Shown here piece by piece: positions 1 to 10,446 of a DNA stretch of 64,000 bases. The position numbers were made by a program, and so were the translations under genes. How positions within the stretch are numbered: position 1 is the first letter of the stretch; each line of letters starts with the position of its first letter. The DNA is from Brachionus manjavacas (lineage: Eukaryota; Rotifera; Eurotatoria; Ploima; Brachionidae): assembly GCA_019054805.1 (NCBI GenBank), contig JAHQIY010000025.1:372001-436000 (forward strand), given 5' to 3'. The notes beneath the pieces were generated by a model. It did no database searches. It was not told where the DNA came from and worked only from the letters and a program-made list of their open reading frames with translations.

Positions 1-2740
1 AAAGACGGACATAAAAATTATTCAAACATTTTATTTTATGAAAATCAAAAATAAATTAGAATATTGATAGTTTCAATCAATTTGTTTTTAAATCTTCGAA
101 TCTTTTAAAAGCATAAAATTTTTCGTTTCGTTAAATAAAACTTCTAGAGTAACTAAGAACCAAATTATAAACATTAAAAGAAAAATATTGCTTGACTTAT
201 GACATAAATAATTAAATGAATTTAATCTCAGGAAAAATTCATAGATTAAATTTTATAAGAATATTTAGTTTAATAAGAATATTTAGTTTTTTTCGAAGAA
301 TTTATGATATATCTTATTTTATTTTATCCGATTAATAGTTTCAATCAATTAGATTCTTAATCTCTAATTCTTATTAAGCAAAAATTTCTTTGGTTCGTTA
401 AATTAATATTCTTGAGTCACTAAGCACCAATTATGAATAATTAATTTTCTAATTGTCTTATTTTTATGCGTAAAATCGATTAATCTGTTTCTTTTGGTTT
501 TGATTTCTATTTTCTGATGTAACCACCAAAATTTTATATCTTTCTATGAATTTAATTATAATATTGGTTTCAAAAATATTAACAGGCAAGAGAAATGTAG
601 CTGGACCTTCTTAATTCAAAAATATTACAATTATTTCATATTTTACAAATACAAGAGGAAGTATGTATTTTTTCCTCTTTTCAACAATTTAAAGTTGAAA
701 ATATTTTTTGGAAGCAGCTAATTTTTTTCTTTCGTATCTTATTTTAATTATAAAAAAAGATAAATAATTTCAGGAAAACAGATATTTATTTTTATTAGCA
801 TATATTTGTTTTTTTTAACAGAAAATTAAATCACCCGAAAAAAAATAATAATAAAGAAATCAAAGATATAAAGAAAAAATATTGACACATTTTTGTTATA
901 ATTTGACAGCTAAATTTAATTATTTTTACGTCTTTTTCTTGTGGTTGGATTTGTATGAACAATTTCGGCGTCAATATTTTTGATATCTTTAGTGCATTGT
1001 CGATATGATAAATAGACTGGGAAATCGTCGTAAAGAAATCATCTTCTTCTTTTTTTTGAGTTAGTAAAAACTTCGTTTAAAATTGTACCATTATCGGTAT
1101 CGTCATTATTTGGATCGATTGGTCTTGAAATATCAAGAATTGACAATAAGGATTCAGAAGTCATGATAATTTTTGAATAGTTTTTTGGATTAAAATGAAT
1201 TTAGATAATTTATATAATTTTAAGTAAAGAATAGATTTACTCAAAGGTATAATAAAACATTTAAAAGTTTTTAATTAATTATTTTTATTGTAAGTTATAA
1301 TTAACTAATTAAATGTCAATGAATTTTCGCGTATTATTTTTATTTCAAACATTCTCATGAAAATAAATGTTATCTTTTAACTTAAAACATTTATCTACTG
1401 AAGAATAGATTTATCTGCTAATCAATTAATTTTGCTACTAAAAAAATTATTTTCTACAATATTTTTATCTTATAAAAATTAGATACTATAAAATATTATT
1501 AGCTGTCACCGAAAAACTAAGCCATTTTAAGTATATCTAATTTTATTTATTTCGATTATTAGCATCAATCAATAAGATTTTTATCTCAAAATTATATTCA
1601 CGCATAAATATCATCTTTTTGTTACTATGATTTTAATGAGTAACAATGAACCAACTTTGAAAAAGTGATATTCTTATCCTCTTATTTTCATTCAAAAAAT
1701 CGATTTACTAATTTTTTTTTTATTTCTATTTCCGGATGGAGCGATAAGAAACATGATTCTTACAGTGAACTTAAGTCTTATTATGTTTTAAAAAATATTA
1801 TCATCCTATAAAAAGATTACTATATTTATCCGAAATATTAAAAACATGTTAAATATTAAACATGCAGAAAGAATAAGGAATATTTTGCTGTTTTTGAAGA
1901 TCTAATATTTATCTAATTTTATTGTTTTCGATTAAATAAACGTTTATTTTATTTCATCAATCAATTAGATTTAAAATCTCAAATTCTATCTAAGCATTTA
2001 TTTCTTCTTTATGTAAATTCAATTTTCATGAGTAACTAATAACAAACTTTGAAACATTAATTTTCTAATTATCATATTTTTATACAAATAATCGATTAAT
2101 TTAAAATTTTTTAAATAATAAAAGTAATAAGAATAATTTTCTGTTTTCGACTAATTAAAAATATGTATAATTATATCATTTTTGATTATTAGTATCAATC
2201 AATAAGATTTAATAATCAATTTGATGGTTACATTAGAAAATAGAAATCAAAACCAAAAGAAACAGATTAATCGATTTTACGCATAAAAATAAGACAATTA
2301 GAAAATTAATTATTCATTATTGGTGCTAAGTGACTCAAGAATATTAATTTAACGAACCAAAGAAATTTTTGCTTAATAAGAATTACAGATTTAGAATCTA
2401 ATTGATTGAAACTATTAATCGTAAATAGTAAAATAAGATATATCATCAAATCTTCGAAAAAAACTAAATACTCTTATTTCTTTTTTAAGATAAAATTCAT
2501 TTAATTATTAATGTCATATGTCCAGCCATCTTTTTCTTAAAACGTTTATAATTTGGTTCTTAGTTCCTCAAGAAGTTTTATTTAACGAAATGAAGAAATT
2601 TATGCTTTATTTCTTCATTTCGTAATTAAAAATTTAAAAACAAATTGAAAACTATTAATATTCTTATTTCTTTTTGAATTTTCAAAAAATAAAATGTTTG
2701 AATAATTTTCAAAATATTTAGTTCCGGCTTTTATTTTTTT
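1..2740. repeat. Inverted-repeat (foldback) arms 1-527 and 2224-2740
   Basis: The reverse complement of about 345-527 matches about 2224-2410 almost base for base; both contain the string AAACAGATTAATCGATTTTA in the reversed sense. The match continues, more diverged, from 1-300 against 2450-2740. The roughly 1.7 kb between the arms holds the small reading frame at 916-1164. The A2 block has the same arrangement (about 19141-19667 against 21250-21790). The two right-hand copies lack roughly the equivalent of 2131-2543 and so keep only part of one arm. This could be a foldback-type mobile element or simply an inversion inside the satellite. No transposase or clear target duplication was seen. 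Confidence 0.65.
916..1164 (-). pseudogene. Small conserved 82-codon frame with in-frame TGA, copy 1
   Basis: Unrecognised protein. From ATG at 1164 to TAA at 916-918 is exactly 249 nt in a single frame, interrupted only by TGA at codon 42. The first half is acidic and asparagine-rich (Asp/Asn cluster at residues 17-25) and runs into a Ser-Lys-Lys-Arg stretch. The second half, after the TGA, has Tyr-Asp-Asp-Phe and ends in a basic tail (Arg-Lys-Arg-Arg) that could be a nuclear localisation signal. The same frame occurs at 20022-20270, 40906-41154 and 49339-49586, always within the AT-rich A block. It may be a captured host exon, a remnant of a transposon gene, or a fossil copied with the satellite. 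No function is assigned. Confidence 0.5.
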
Positions 2741-3540
2741 AGATGTTAATTTTATTGAAAAAAATTTTTAAACATATGTTCGGGGTATAAATTATTATTA
2801 AAATGGTTCCAAAAGGAATCAGAAGCTAAAATCAATAGAATCTGATTACAAGATTAATGTATGAAAATAAGACGACAAGACAATCAATGTTTAAAATTTG
2901 GTTCTAAGTTACTTAAAAGATTATATTAACAAATAAATGAAAATAATACTTAAATAAAATTTGCGGCTATAATTTACTTAGATTTGAATATTTTTGAAAA
3001 ATTTTAAACAATAATGTTCGGGAAATAAATCATTATTCTAATGGTTCAAAAGGAATCAGCAGGAAAAATCAAAAGATTCTGATTAAAAAATTAATTGTAT
3101 GTAATTTAGCCAATTAGATAATCAATGTATGAAATTTGTATATAAGTTTAAATTGACAAATAGATGAAATAAATGCTTTGATAGATTTTGAGACTAAAAA
3201 TCTTATAGATTGATGCTAATAAGCGAAATTAATATAATTAGATATACATTAAATAGTCAAAAACGGGAAAATATTCTAAATTCTTTTTGTATTTATTAAG
3301 TTTTAAATTATAGAAATATTTTTGAAATATTAATTTCCAGCCATCTTTTTCCATGATTTTAATATTTTTGATATTGTTTAAAAAAAAACTGATGTTCATT
3401 GAAACAATCATGGTTCTTATGATTCTATCCGGAAATAGTAATTCAAATTAAAAAAATCTGATAAATCGATTATTTTTATGAAAATAAGGGGATCAGATAA
3501 AAATGTTTCTTTGTTCTTAGTAACTCAAAATTTTTTAGAC

Positions 3541-6500
3541 TCAAATTTTCCATTAAGTAGTGAAAGACTTACTGGAACCCTACTCACTTAAGTTTTCCAT
3601 AGGTAAAATCAAAGGATAGATGGACTTTCATAACCCATGTTGACCATTGTAAAAATCATGAAAAAATTGGACGTATTGTAATTCAAATTGTCCTGATAAA
3701 TAAATAAATCAGCAAATTAGACTCCTCGACACTGGAATTTTTTTGTGACTATTAGACAAATTGGTCCGCTCGTAACTAAAGTTGTCCATAAAAGAAATTT
3801 GGACGCCTGATCAATCAAGTTGACAATGTTAAAATCAAGGGTTAATTGCATGCCTCTTCATTCTAATAATCATGAAATAACTAAATGAATAACACGACGC
3901 ATCGTCACTCATGTTGCCAAAAGGTTAAATCAAAAGAATACTCAAAGCCCAGTTATTCTAATTGTGATGAAAAAACGAATATTTGAACGAATACATACAC
4001 AAATTGTCTTTTGGTTAAATTAAAAGGATAATCGTACGCATTCTAAATATTTTGAAATAACTAAAAGAAATTGGCAGCCACCACACTCGATTTGACCATA
4101 GTTAAAATCAAAGGATAATTGGAAGCCATGTCATTCAAAATGTCCTGAAATAAATAAAAAAATAATTGGTCGCCAGGTTTCCAATTAATTTTTTAGTTAT
4201 TTCAGGACAATTTGATTGGGAGGCGTGCATCTTTCTTTTGATTTTTCGAATGGACATCTCAAGCGATCAGGCGTTCAATTAGACTTTTAATTGCCTAATT
4301 AAAATTTTAGTCTCGAGGTGACCAATTATTTTTTTAAATTATTTCAACACAATTTTAAAGGCGAGGCGTCCAATTTTCTTTTGATTTTACCTTTGATTCA
4401 CTTAAGTGACCAGGCGTCCAATTAACCTATTCACGAGATGTCCAATTATATTTTATTTATTTCAAGACAATATGAATGAAGATGCATCCAGTTTTCCTTT
4501 GATTCTCTAGTGACCAAGCGTCAAATTATTCTATATATCTAATGGAAAATTTGAGTCTGCAGGTGACCAAATTTTTTTTTAAAAATATTTCAGGATATTT
4601 CAAAACGAGGCGTGCATTAATCATTTAATACTACCTATAGTCAATTTGAGTATATTGAATTCCGATTATTTATTTAGTTTTTTCACGACAATTTGAATGA
4701 CGAGGCGTTTGTTTATCTTTTGATTTCACCATTAGACAATTTGAGTGACGAGTCGTCCATTTATCCTTTAATTTAACTATAGGTGAATTTAAGTGTCGAG
4801 AAGTCCATTTATTCTTTTGGTTAATTCAGGACAATTAGCATGAAAATGCGTCCAGTTTTCCTTTGATTTTATCTATGGACATCTCAAGCGATCTGGCGTC
4901 AAATAAGTCTTATAATTACTTATGAAAAATTTGATTCTGGAGCAGTCCAATTATATTTTAAGTTATTTCAAAATTTAATATCCAGGCGTCCAACTATTCT
5001 TTGATTTTACTTATGGACAACTCAAATTCTAGTCCATAATTAAAATCTGGCAAATTAATATCTGACAAACAATTAGTCTTTTATTTGCCTATTGTAAATT
5101 TGATTCTCAAGGTGGCCAATTATTTTTTTAGTAATTACATGACAATTAGTTTGAAGAGGCATGCATTTTTCCCTAGATTTATCCTTCGGTCGACTCAAGT
5201 GAGAAAGGGTGCAATTATTCTGATATAACAAATGAAAAATTTGAGTCTGAAGGTGTCCAATTATTTTTCAAGTATTTCATGACAATTAGAATGACGAGGC
5301 GTGCATTTTTTCATAGAATTTACCTTTGGTCAACTTAAGTTACCTGGCGACCAATTAGTTTTTAATCACTAATAAAAATTTATTTCTCTAGATGTCAAAT
5401 TATTTTTTTAGTTTTTCAGGATTTTTTGATGGCGAGGCGTCCATTTATCATTTGATTTTACCAATGGACTACTTAAGTAAGGCAATATTTATAGTTTGAT
5501 TCTACCTATGGAAAATTTTAGTGACAAATCGTCCAATAACTCCTTTAATTACTTATGGAAAATTTGATTCTAGAGATGTCAAATTATTTTTTTAGTTATT
5601 TCAAGCAATTAGAAAGAAGATGCGTCCAAATATCTTTTGATTTTACCCAAAGAGTACTCAAGCGAACAGACTCTATTAGTCTTTTAATTATCAATGGAAA
5701 ATTAGATTCTGGATGTGTCTAATTGTTATTAAGATATTTCAGGAAAATAGGAATGAAGATGCGTGCATCTTTCCTTTGATTTTATCTATGGACATCCCAA
5801 GCGATCAGGCGTCAAATTATTCTTATAATTACTTATGGAAAATTAAATTCTAGAGGTCTCCAATAATTATTTAGATATTTCAGGACATAAGAATGAAGAT
5901 GATTTCAGGGCAAAAAGAATGAAAAGTCGTCCAATTTTCCTTTGATTTTACCAATGGACAACCTAGTATCAATGGGAAATTTGGGTCACGGGGTGACGAA
6001 AAATAATTCTTGTTATTCCGGTAAATCTGAGTGAAGAAATACACTAATCCTTTAATTTTACTTTTGGCGAATTTATGTGTGATAAAGTTCAATTATTCCT
6101 TTAGTTAGTTCAGGTCAATTAGAAAGAAGAGGCGTTCATTTATTCTTTGATTTTACCATTGGTCAACTCAAGTGACCAAGCGTCCAATTATCTTTATATA
6201 ACTAATGGAAAATTTGAGACAAGAGATGTCCAATTTTTTTTAAGTAATTTCATCAGAATTTGAATGAGGATGCGTCCATTCACCCTACGATTTTACCTTT
6301 GGTCAACTTGTGTCAATTTTCCTTTAATCCCTAATAAAGATTTGATTCTCGAGATATCAAATTATATTTTAGTTATTTCAGGACAATTTGATTGAAGAGA
6401 ATTGCATTTTTTCTTCGATTTTACATATTGTCAACTCAATTGACCAAGCATCTAATTTTTCTTATGTAAATAATGTAAAATTTGAGTCTGGAGGTGAACA

Positions 6501-7540
6501 GGTTATTTCAGGAAATAAGAATGAAAGGGTGTCAAATTAAAATTTGATTTTCCCTACGGAAAACTTAAGTAACCTGGCGTGTAATTATTCTTTAAATTTT
6601 TCTGGACAATTAGAATAAAGAAATCTCCAATTTACCCTTAATTTAATCAAAAGTGACATGGGGTCCAATTTTCATTTCATTTTTCTATTGGTGAATTTAA
6701 GTTTCGAGGAGTCAATCATTCATTTAGTTTATTCTCTACAATTAGAATGAAGAAGTCTTCAATTTACCCTTAATAAAATCAAAAGTGACATTTCGTCCAA
6801 TAAGTCTTTTAATTTCTTATGGAAAATTTGAGTCTCTAGATTGGCAATTTTTCTTTGTTTATTTTTGAACAATTAGAGTGACGAGGCGTCCAATTGTCCT
6901 TTCATTTTACCATTGGTGAATTTAAGTTTCGAGGAGTCCAATCATTCATTCAGTTAATTCAGGACAATTTGAATGAAAAAGTCTCCAATTTACCCTTTAT
7001 TTAATCAAAAAAGACATGGCGTCCAATTAGTCTTTTAATTTTTTATGGAAAATTTGAGTCTCCATATTAGCAATTTTTCTTTGTTTATTTTTGAACAATT
7101 AGAGCGACGAAGCGTCCAATTGTCCTTTCATTTTACCATTGTAGAATTTAAGTGTCGGAGCCCATTTTTTCTTTATTTTTTTGGACAATTTAAATGAAGA
7201 AGTATTCAATTTACAAATGATTTTTTCTTAAAAAAAACTTTGGTGACCAAGACTCCTATTATTCTTCTGGTTTTTTCTGGCCAATTAGAATGAAGAAGTC
7301 TCCAATTTACCTTTAATTTAATCAAAAGTCGCGTGGCGTTAAATTAGTCTTTTAATTTTTTATGGAAAATTTGATTCTCTAGATTAGCAATTTTTCTTTT
7401 TTATTTTTAGAGAATTTGAGTGACGAGGCGTCCAAATATTCATTTATTTTATTCTGGCCAATTAGAATGAAGAATTCTCCAATTTACCCTTAATTTAAAC
7501 AAAGTGACATGGCGTCCAATTGTCCTTTCATTTTACCAAA
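3541..7540. repeat. 47-bp GGCGTCCAATT minisatellite array, left
   Basis: Diverged tandem monomers of about 47 bp, each starting near GGCGTCCAATT. Three types alternate: one with 'TTTAGTTATTTCAGGACAATT', one with 'CTTTGATTTTACCTATGGA', and one with 'CTTTTAATTACTTATGGAAAA'. A clear run is 4195-4520. From about 3540 to 4190 the monomers are mostly in the reversed sense, and they switch orientation near 4185. The 637-bp higher-order unit that is amplified four times at 22933-25479 is present only once here (about 4254-4884). No coding region is supported: short open frames are chance products of the repeat. The array ends abruptly in Helitron sequence at about 7540. Confidence 0.85.
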
Positions 7541-8088
7541 AAAATTCAACAAAAAAGTTCCTTGATGTATCTAATCAAGTTGAAGTAATTAGCAATAAGA
7601 TTTATAAAAGTATTAGACTACAATCATATCGTGAAAACATGACACCAGAACAAAAAGAAAAAGAAACAAATAGATCTAAAAATAGAGCCAGTAATAAAAC
7701 ACCAACACAAATCATTCAATCGCAAGAATCACAACAACGATATAGGAAAAATATGACTGCTGAATTAGCTGAAATAGAAATAAATAGATTAGCTGAATTA
7801 AATAAAAATAAGTTATCATTTAAAAGAAATCGAAATATACAAAAAAAATATTTAGAAGAATTTAACTCTAGACTAAACGGCGAACTAAATGAACAAGATT
7901 GGGTTGGACCAGAAATGGACAAATTTCACAAAAAAATGAGGCAACTTAACAATTATCATTGCCCTAACTGCAAAGAATTATGGCCTTCGCTAATACCTAT
8001 ATGTTCACAATGCAACATTAATGATCATAAGAAATTCATTAAATATTCTAAACAGAATGATATGTTACCTAGTTTTAAAAAACTTTAA
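7504..8088 (+). pseudogene. Chimeric open frame: minisatellite start fused to duplicated Helitron exon
   Basis: A 194-codon open frame. Its first ~12 codons come from the minisatellite (ATGGCGTCC...), and the rest from about 7541 is a near-identical direct copy of 8979-9517, the Helitron exon with the Cys-Pro-Asn-Cys / Cys-Ser-Gln-Cys zinc-like pair (DUF6570-like N-terminal region). It differs from the downstream copy mainly by one lysine codon in a poly-A run (8 A against 11 A at 9280-9290). It loses homology after 8079 and stops at once. The ATG is therefore accidental: this is a partial duplication of a transposon exon joined to satellite DNA. It is unlikely to be a functional gene. Confidence 0.75.
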
Positions 8089-8398
8089 TGGCTCCTTTCA
8101 AAAAGATTATTGCTTCTGAATGCAAAGATGCTTGCTTGAAGTCTATACAAAGACTAATAAATAATGAATAAAATTACACCAGAGAAAGACTAGATGATCA
8201 GCTTCTGAATGATTCGGTTAATTCCTATTTTGCTAATTTAGAAATATGTCTAAATCAAAAGAAGTGAATGAACGAAGAAGAGAGGAATTCAAGGGACCAT
8301 ACGAAGTTAAATCAACAGAAATTAAATCCAGAGTTTCAAAAGCTACCAGAAATTCAAAAACTACCAAAAAACCAACAAATAGAAAAAAATCAAACTAA
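8088..8398 (+). pseudogene. Unrecognised short frames, one faintly ULP1-like
   Basis: Two overlapping short frames at the upstream edge of the Helitron. From ATG 8088 a frame runs 27 codons to TAA and continues after it with a stretch reading Leu-Leu-Asn-Asp-Ser-Val-Asn-Ser-Tyr-Phe up to TGA near 8262. The Leu-Asn-Asp followed by Val-Asn and an aromatic residue resembles the start of C48 (ULP1-like) cysteine proteases, which some Helitrons carry. The resemblance is too short to be firm, and no His/Asp/Cys catalytic triad follows. A second frame, 8246-8398 (50 codons), is Lys/Arg/Ser-rich and low in complexity. The next ~200 bp up to 8599 are AT-rich with no visible gene. These may be exon remnants of the transposon's first gene. 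Confidence 0.3.
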
Positions 8399-8599
8399 AC
8401 TAATGAAAAATATGTTTTATTAAAATTTCAATAAACTTAAATAAAAATTAAAATAAACTAATCTAAAAATTGTAATAAAATAAAATAAATTAAAAAAATC
8501 TTAAAATTATCTAAAATAAAAAGTTAAAAAATACTTTTTAATAAAATTTATAAATTATAATATAAATTGTAATCAAGTTACTAAAATACTTTAATTTTT

Positions 8600-8932
8600 A
8601 GTGACAAGAATTAGTCCCAAACAAGTGGCTGCTTTATTTGAGCCCCAAATAATTCTGATTAAACCTCAAAAACGTTAACAACCAGATTTAAGTCCAGCGT
8701 CTTTAGATATTAGAAGAATTGAAGAGAAAGAACGTAGTCAAAAAAGAAGAACTGATAAATTAGCAAATAAACCACAAAGCGAACATGAGCCGATTTATAT
8801 TGAAATTAACAAAGAAATGAAAAATATATATGAACTTAATGTATGCGACTTAAAACAAATTCTAAAGAATAAAAATGTTAAAAATATATCTAATATAAAC
8901 AAAAGAGGCTTGATTGATATGTTAAAAAAGGT
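8600..8932 (+). pseudogene. Helitron upstream exon with SAP-like motif
   Basis: An exon-like stretch following a TTTTTAG acceptor at about 8600. It is open for 25 codons, hits TAA at about 8677, then is open again to a GT donor at about 8933. The second part is charged (Glu/Lys/Arg-rich) and ends in a helix-extended-helix pattern: Leu-Asn-Val-Cys-Asp-Leu-Lys-Gln-Ile-Leu, then Asn-Lys-Arg-Gly-Leu-Ile-Asp-Met-Leu. The spacing and hydrophobic pattern match a SAP DNA-binding motif, and SAP-like domains are reported in some transposon proteins. It lies just upstream of the DUF6570-like exon, joined through a very short putative intron (about 8933-8962). The in-frame stop shows that the gene is broken. 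Confidence 0.5.
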
Positions 8933-8962
8933 ATTTAACTAATTATTTCTATTTATCAAGAA

Positions 8963-9680
8963 GAAATTAATATTAAAAAAAAATCCAACAAAAAAGTTCC
9001 TTGATGTATCTAATCAAGTTGAAGTAATTAGCAATAAGATTTATAAAAGTTTTAGACTACAATCATATCGTGAAAACATGACACCAGAACAAAAAGAAAA
9101 AGAAACAAATAGATCTAAAAATAGAGCCAGTAATAAAACACCAACACAAATCATTCAATCGCAAGAATCACAACAACGATATAGGAAAAATATGACTGCT
9201 GAATTAGCTGAAATAGAAATAAATAGATTAGCTGAATTAAATAAAAATAAGTTATCATTTAAAAGAAATCGAAATATACAAAAAAAAAAATATTTAGAAG
9301 AATTTAACTCTAGACTAAACGGCGAACTAAATGAACAAGATTGGGTTGGACCAGAAATGGACAAATTTCACAAAAAAATGAGGCAACTTAACAATTATCA
9401 TTGCCCTAACTGCAAAGAATTATGGCCTTCGCTAATACCTATATGTTCACAATGCAACATTAATGATCATAAGAAATTCATTAAATATTCTAAACAGAAT
9501 GATATGTTACCTAGTTTTGACGATATTCCGATTGAAATAAAAAAGTTATTTGAAGAACTCACAATGATCGAAGAAATGTTAATTGCGCCTATTTTAGCTG
9601 TAATGCAAATATACCGTCTACCAGGTGGACAATTCATTTCAAGAGGTTATGTAGCAAATTTTTCACAAGATTTTTCATCA
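8963..9680 (+). pseudogene. Helitron N-terminal exon, DUF6570-like zinc region
   Basis: Open from about 8963 through ATG 9078. A Lys/Glu/Asn-rich coiled segment is followed by a Cys-Pro-Asn-Cys ... Trp-Pro-Ser ... Cys-Ser-Gln-Cys cluster (about 9401-9456), then Leu-Thr-Met-Ile-Glu-Glu-Met-Leu-Ile-Ala-Pro and Tyr-Arg-Leu-Pro-Gly-Gly-Gln, ending in Asn-Phe-Ser-Gln-Asp. This order is characteristic of the DUF6570-type region found upstream of the Helitron-like N domain. After Ser-Gln-Asp the frame shifts by one base (about 9670): the expected continuation 'LPRKTSEIPI' is found in another frame from about 9690. The 9731 stop is therefore caused by the shift. The first 540 bp are duplicated at 7541-8079. 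Confidence 0.75.
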
Positions 9681-10382
9681 CATCATTATGTAAAGTTTTA
9701 CCAAGAAAAACAAGTGAAATTCCGATTTTAATTATAAAAAAAAATAATCAAAACAATGAATCCAAAGAATTTAAAGTTAACAAATATAGAGTTGAAAATG
9801 TGCTAAGATTTTTATGCAAAAATAATCCTGATTGGATTAATAAAGGAATCACTATTGATAAAAATAATTTAAAAGAATTACCTGTCGATAGTATACCCAC
9901 TGATTTAAATGAAATTGAAGATGGAAACCTTGCAGCATCAACTCTTGACAAAGTAATCATTGAAACTGGCCCATCAATTGTTCTAGATGATTTGGTAACT
10001 GATGATTTTATTCAAACCACTGTCGAATCCAATCTGGATCAACCATTCCAAATCCAACGTGTAGAAAATTTCCTTAAATGTGATTGGCCTCAAGCTGATA
10101 ATACGCCAATCAATGAATTTGACTTCAATGGACTATGTTCTTTAACATTTCCGTCACTATTTCCACTGGGTTTAGCTGACCCAACTAAAAAAGCTAGATT
10201 ATTTGAAGTTTCTGAAACTGATGGATTTAAACATCTCCTTAAATTTGCAACAGAACAAACAACTAATCAAGAAATGTATTACCCGTTTGTAAAACATCCT
10301 CGGTTTAAATTCTGGGCATACGATCGCGTGAGGAGACACAGAGCATTAGAGCAAAGCAAAGTTTACCTTAAACAAAATATAG
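9680..10382 (+). pseudogene. Helitron Rep exon, Helitron-like N-terminal region
   Basis: Continues the transposon protein in the shifted frame: Pro-Arg-Lys-Thr-Ser-Glu-Ile-Pro-Ile, then Phe-Leu-Cys-Lys-Asn-Asn-Pro-Asp-Trp, an acidic linker, and Cys-Ser-Leu-Thr-Phe-Pro-Ser-Leu-Phe-Pro-Leu-Gly (about 10135-10170). The latter is the typical 'aFPsLFPtG' entry of the Helitron-like N domain, followed by a Lys/Arg-rich Tyr-Pro-Phe-Val-Lys-His-Pro-Arg-Phe segment. The exon ends at a GT donor at 10383; the 64-bp intron (10383-10446) rejoins the frame as Ile-Gly-Asp-Ala-Asn-Leu. No stop lies between 9800 and the donor, so this exon looks well preserved. Confidence 0.75.
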
Positions 10383-10446
10383 GTAAAACCTTAAAATTAT
10401 ACAAAAATTTTTAAAATTAAAATTTAAAATTAAATCTAATTTTAAG

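Larger units (their letters stand above)
1..3540. repeat. AT-rich block A1 (degenerate ~370-bp repeat family, partly inverted)
   Basis: Non-coding apart from the small frame at 916-1164. It is built from a degenerate unit recognisable by a 'GGTTCTTAGTTACTCAAG'-like core, a 'TCAATCAATAAGATTT' core and a 'TTCCGGATGGAATCATAAGAACC'-like core. Units lie forward in about 1-2215 and reversed in about 2215-3540. Positions 1-527 are an inverted copy of about 2224-2740, so the block can fold back on itself. The same block recurs in direct orientation at 18493-22335 and inverted at 38945-42556 and 47396-50989. The right edge is where the 47-bp minisatellite begins, near 3540. The left edge lies outside the window. 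Confidence 0.8.

Noticed and set aside
5880-6092. Open frames within the minisatellite (also 18143-18334, 36496-36696, 46515-46721, 61307-61519)
   Set aside because: They follow the repeat period, occur on either strand, and show no conserved protein between repeat copies.
3541-7540. CRISPR array
   Set aside because: The repeat units are contiguous tandem monomers without unique spacers, and the window is eukaryotic.
7716-7922. Reverse-strand frames opposite the Helitron exon (also 9155-9364, 9748-9960, 11494-11697, 13680-13988, 13900-14097)
   Set aside because: Shadows of the forward Helitron coding sequence, which has recognisable domains.
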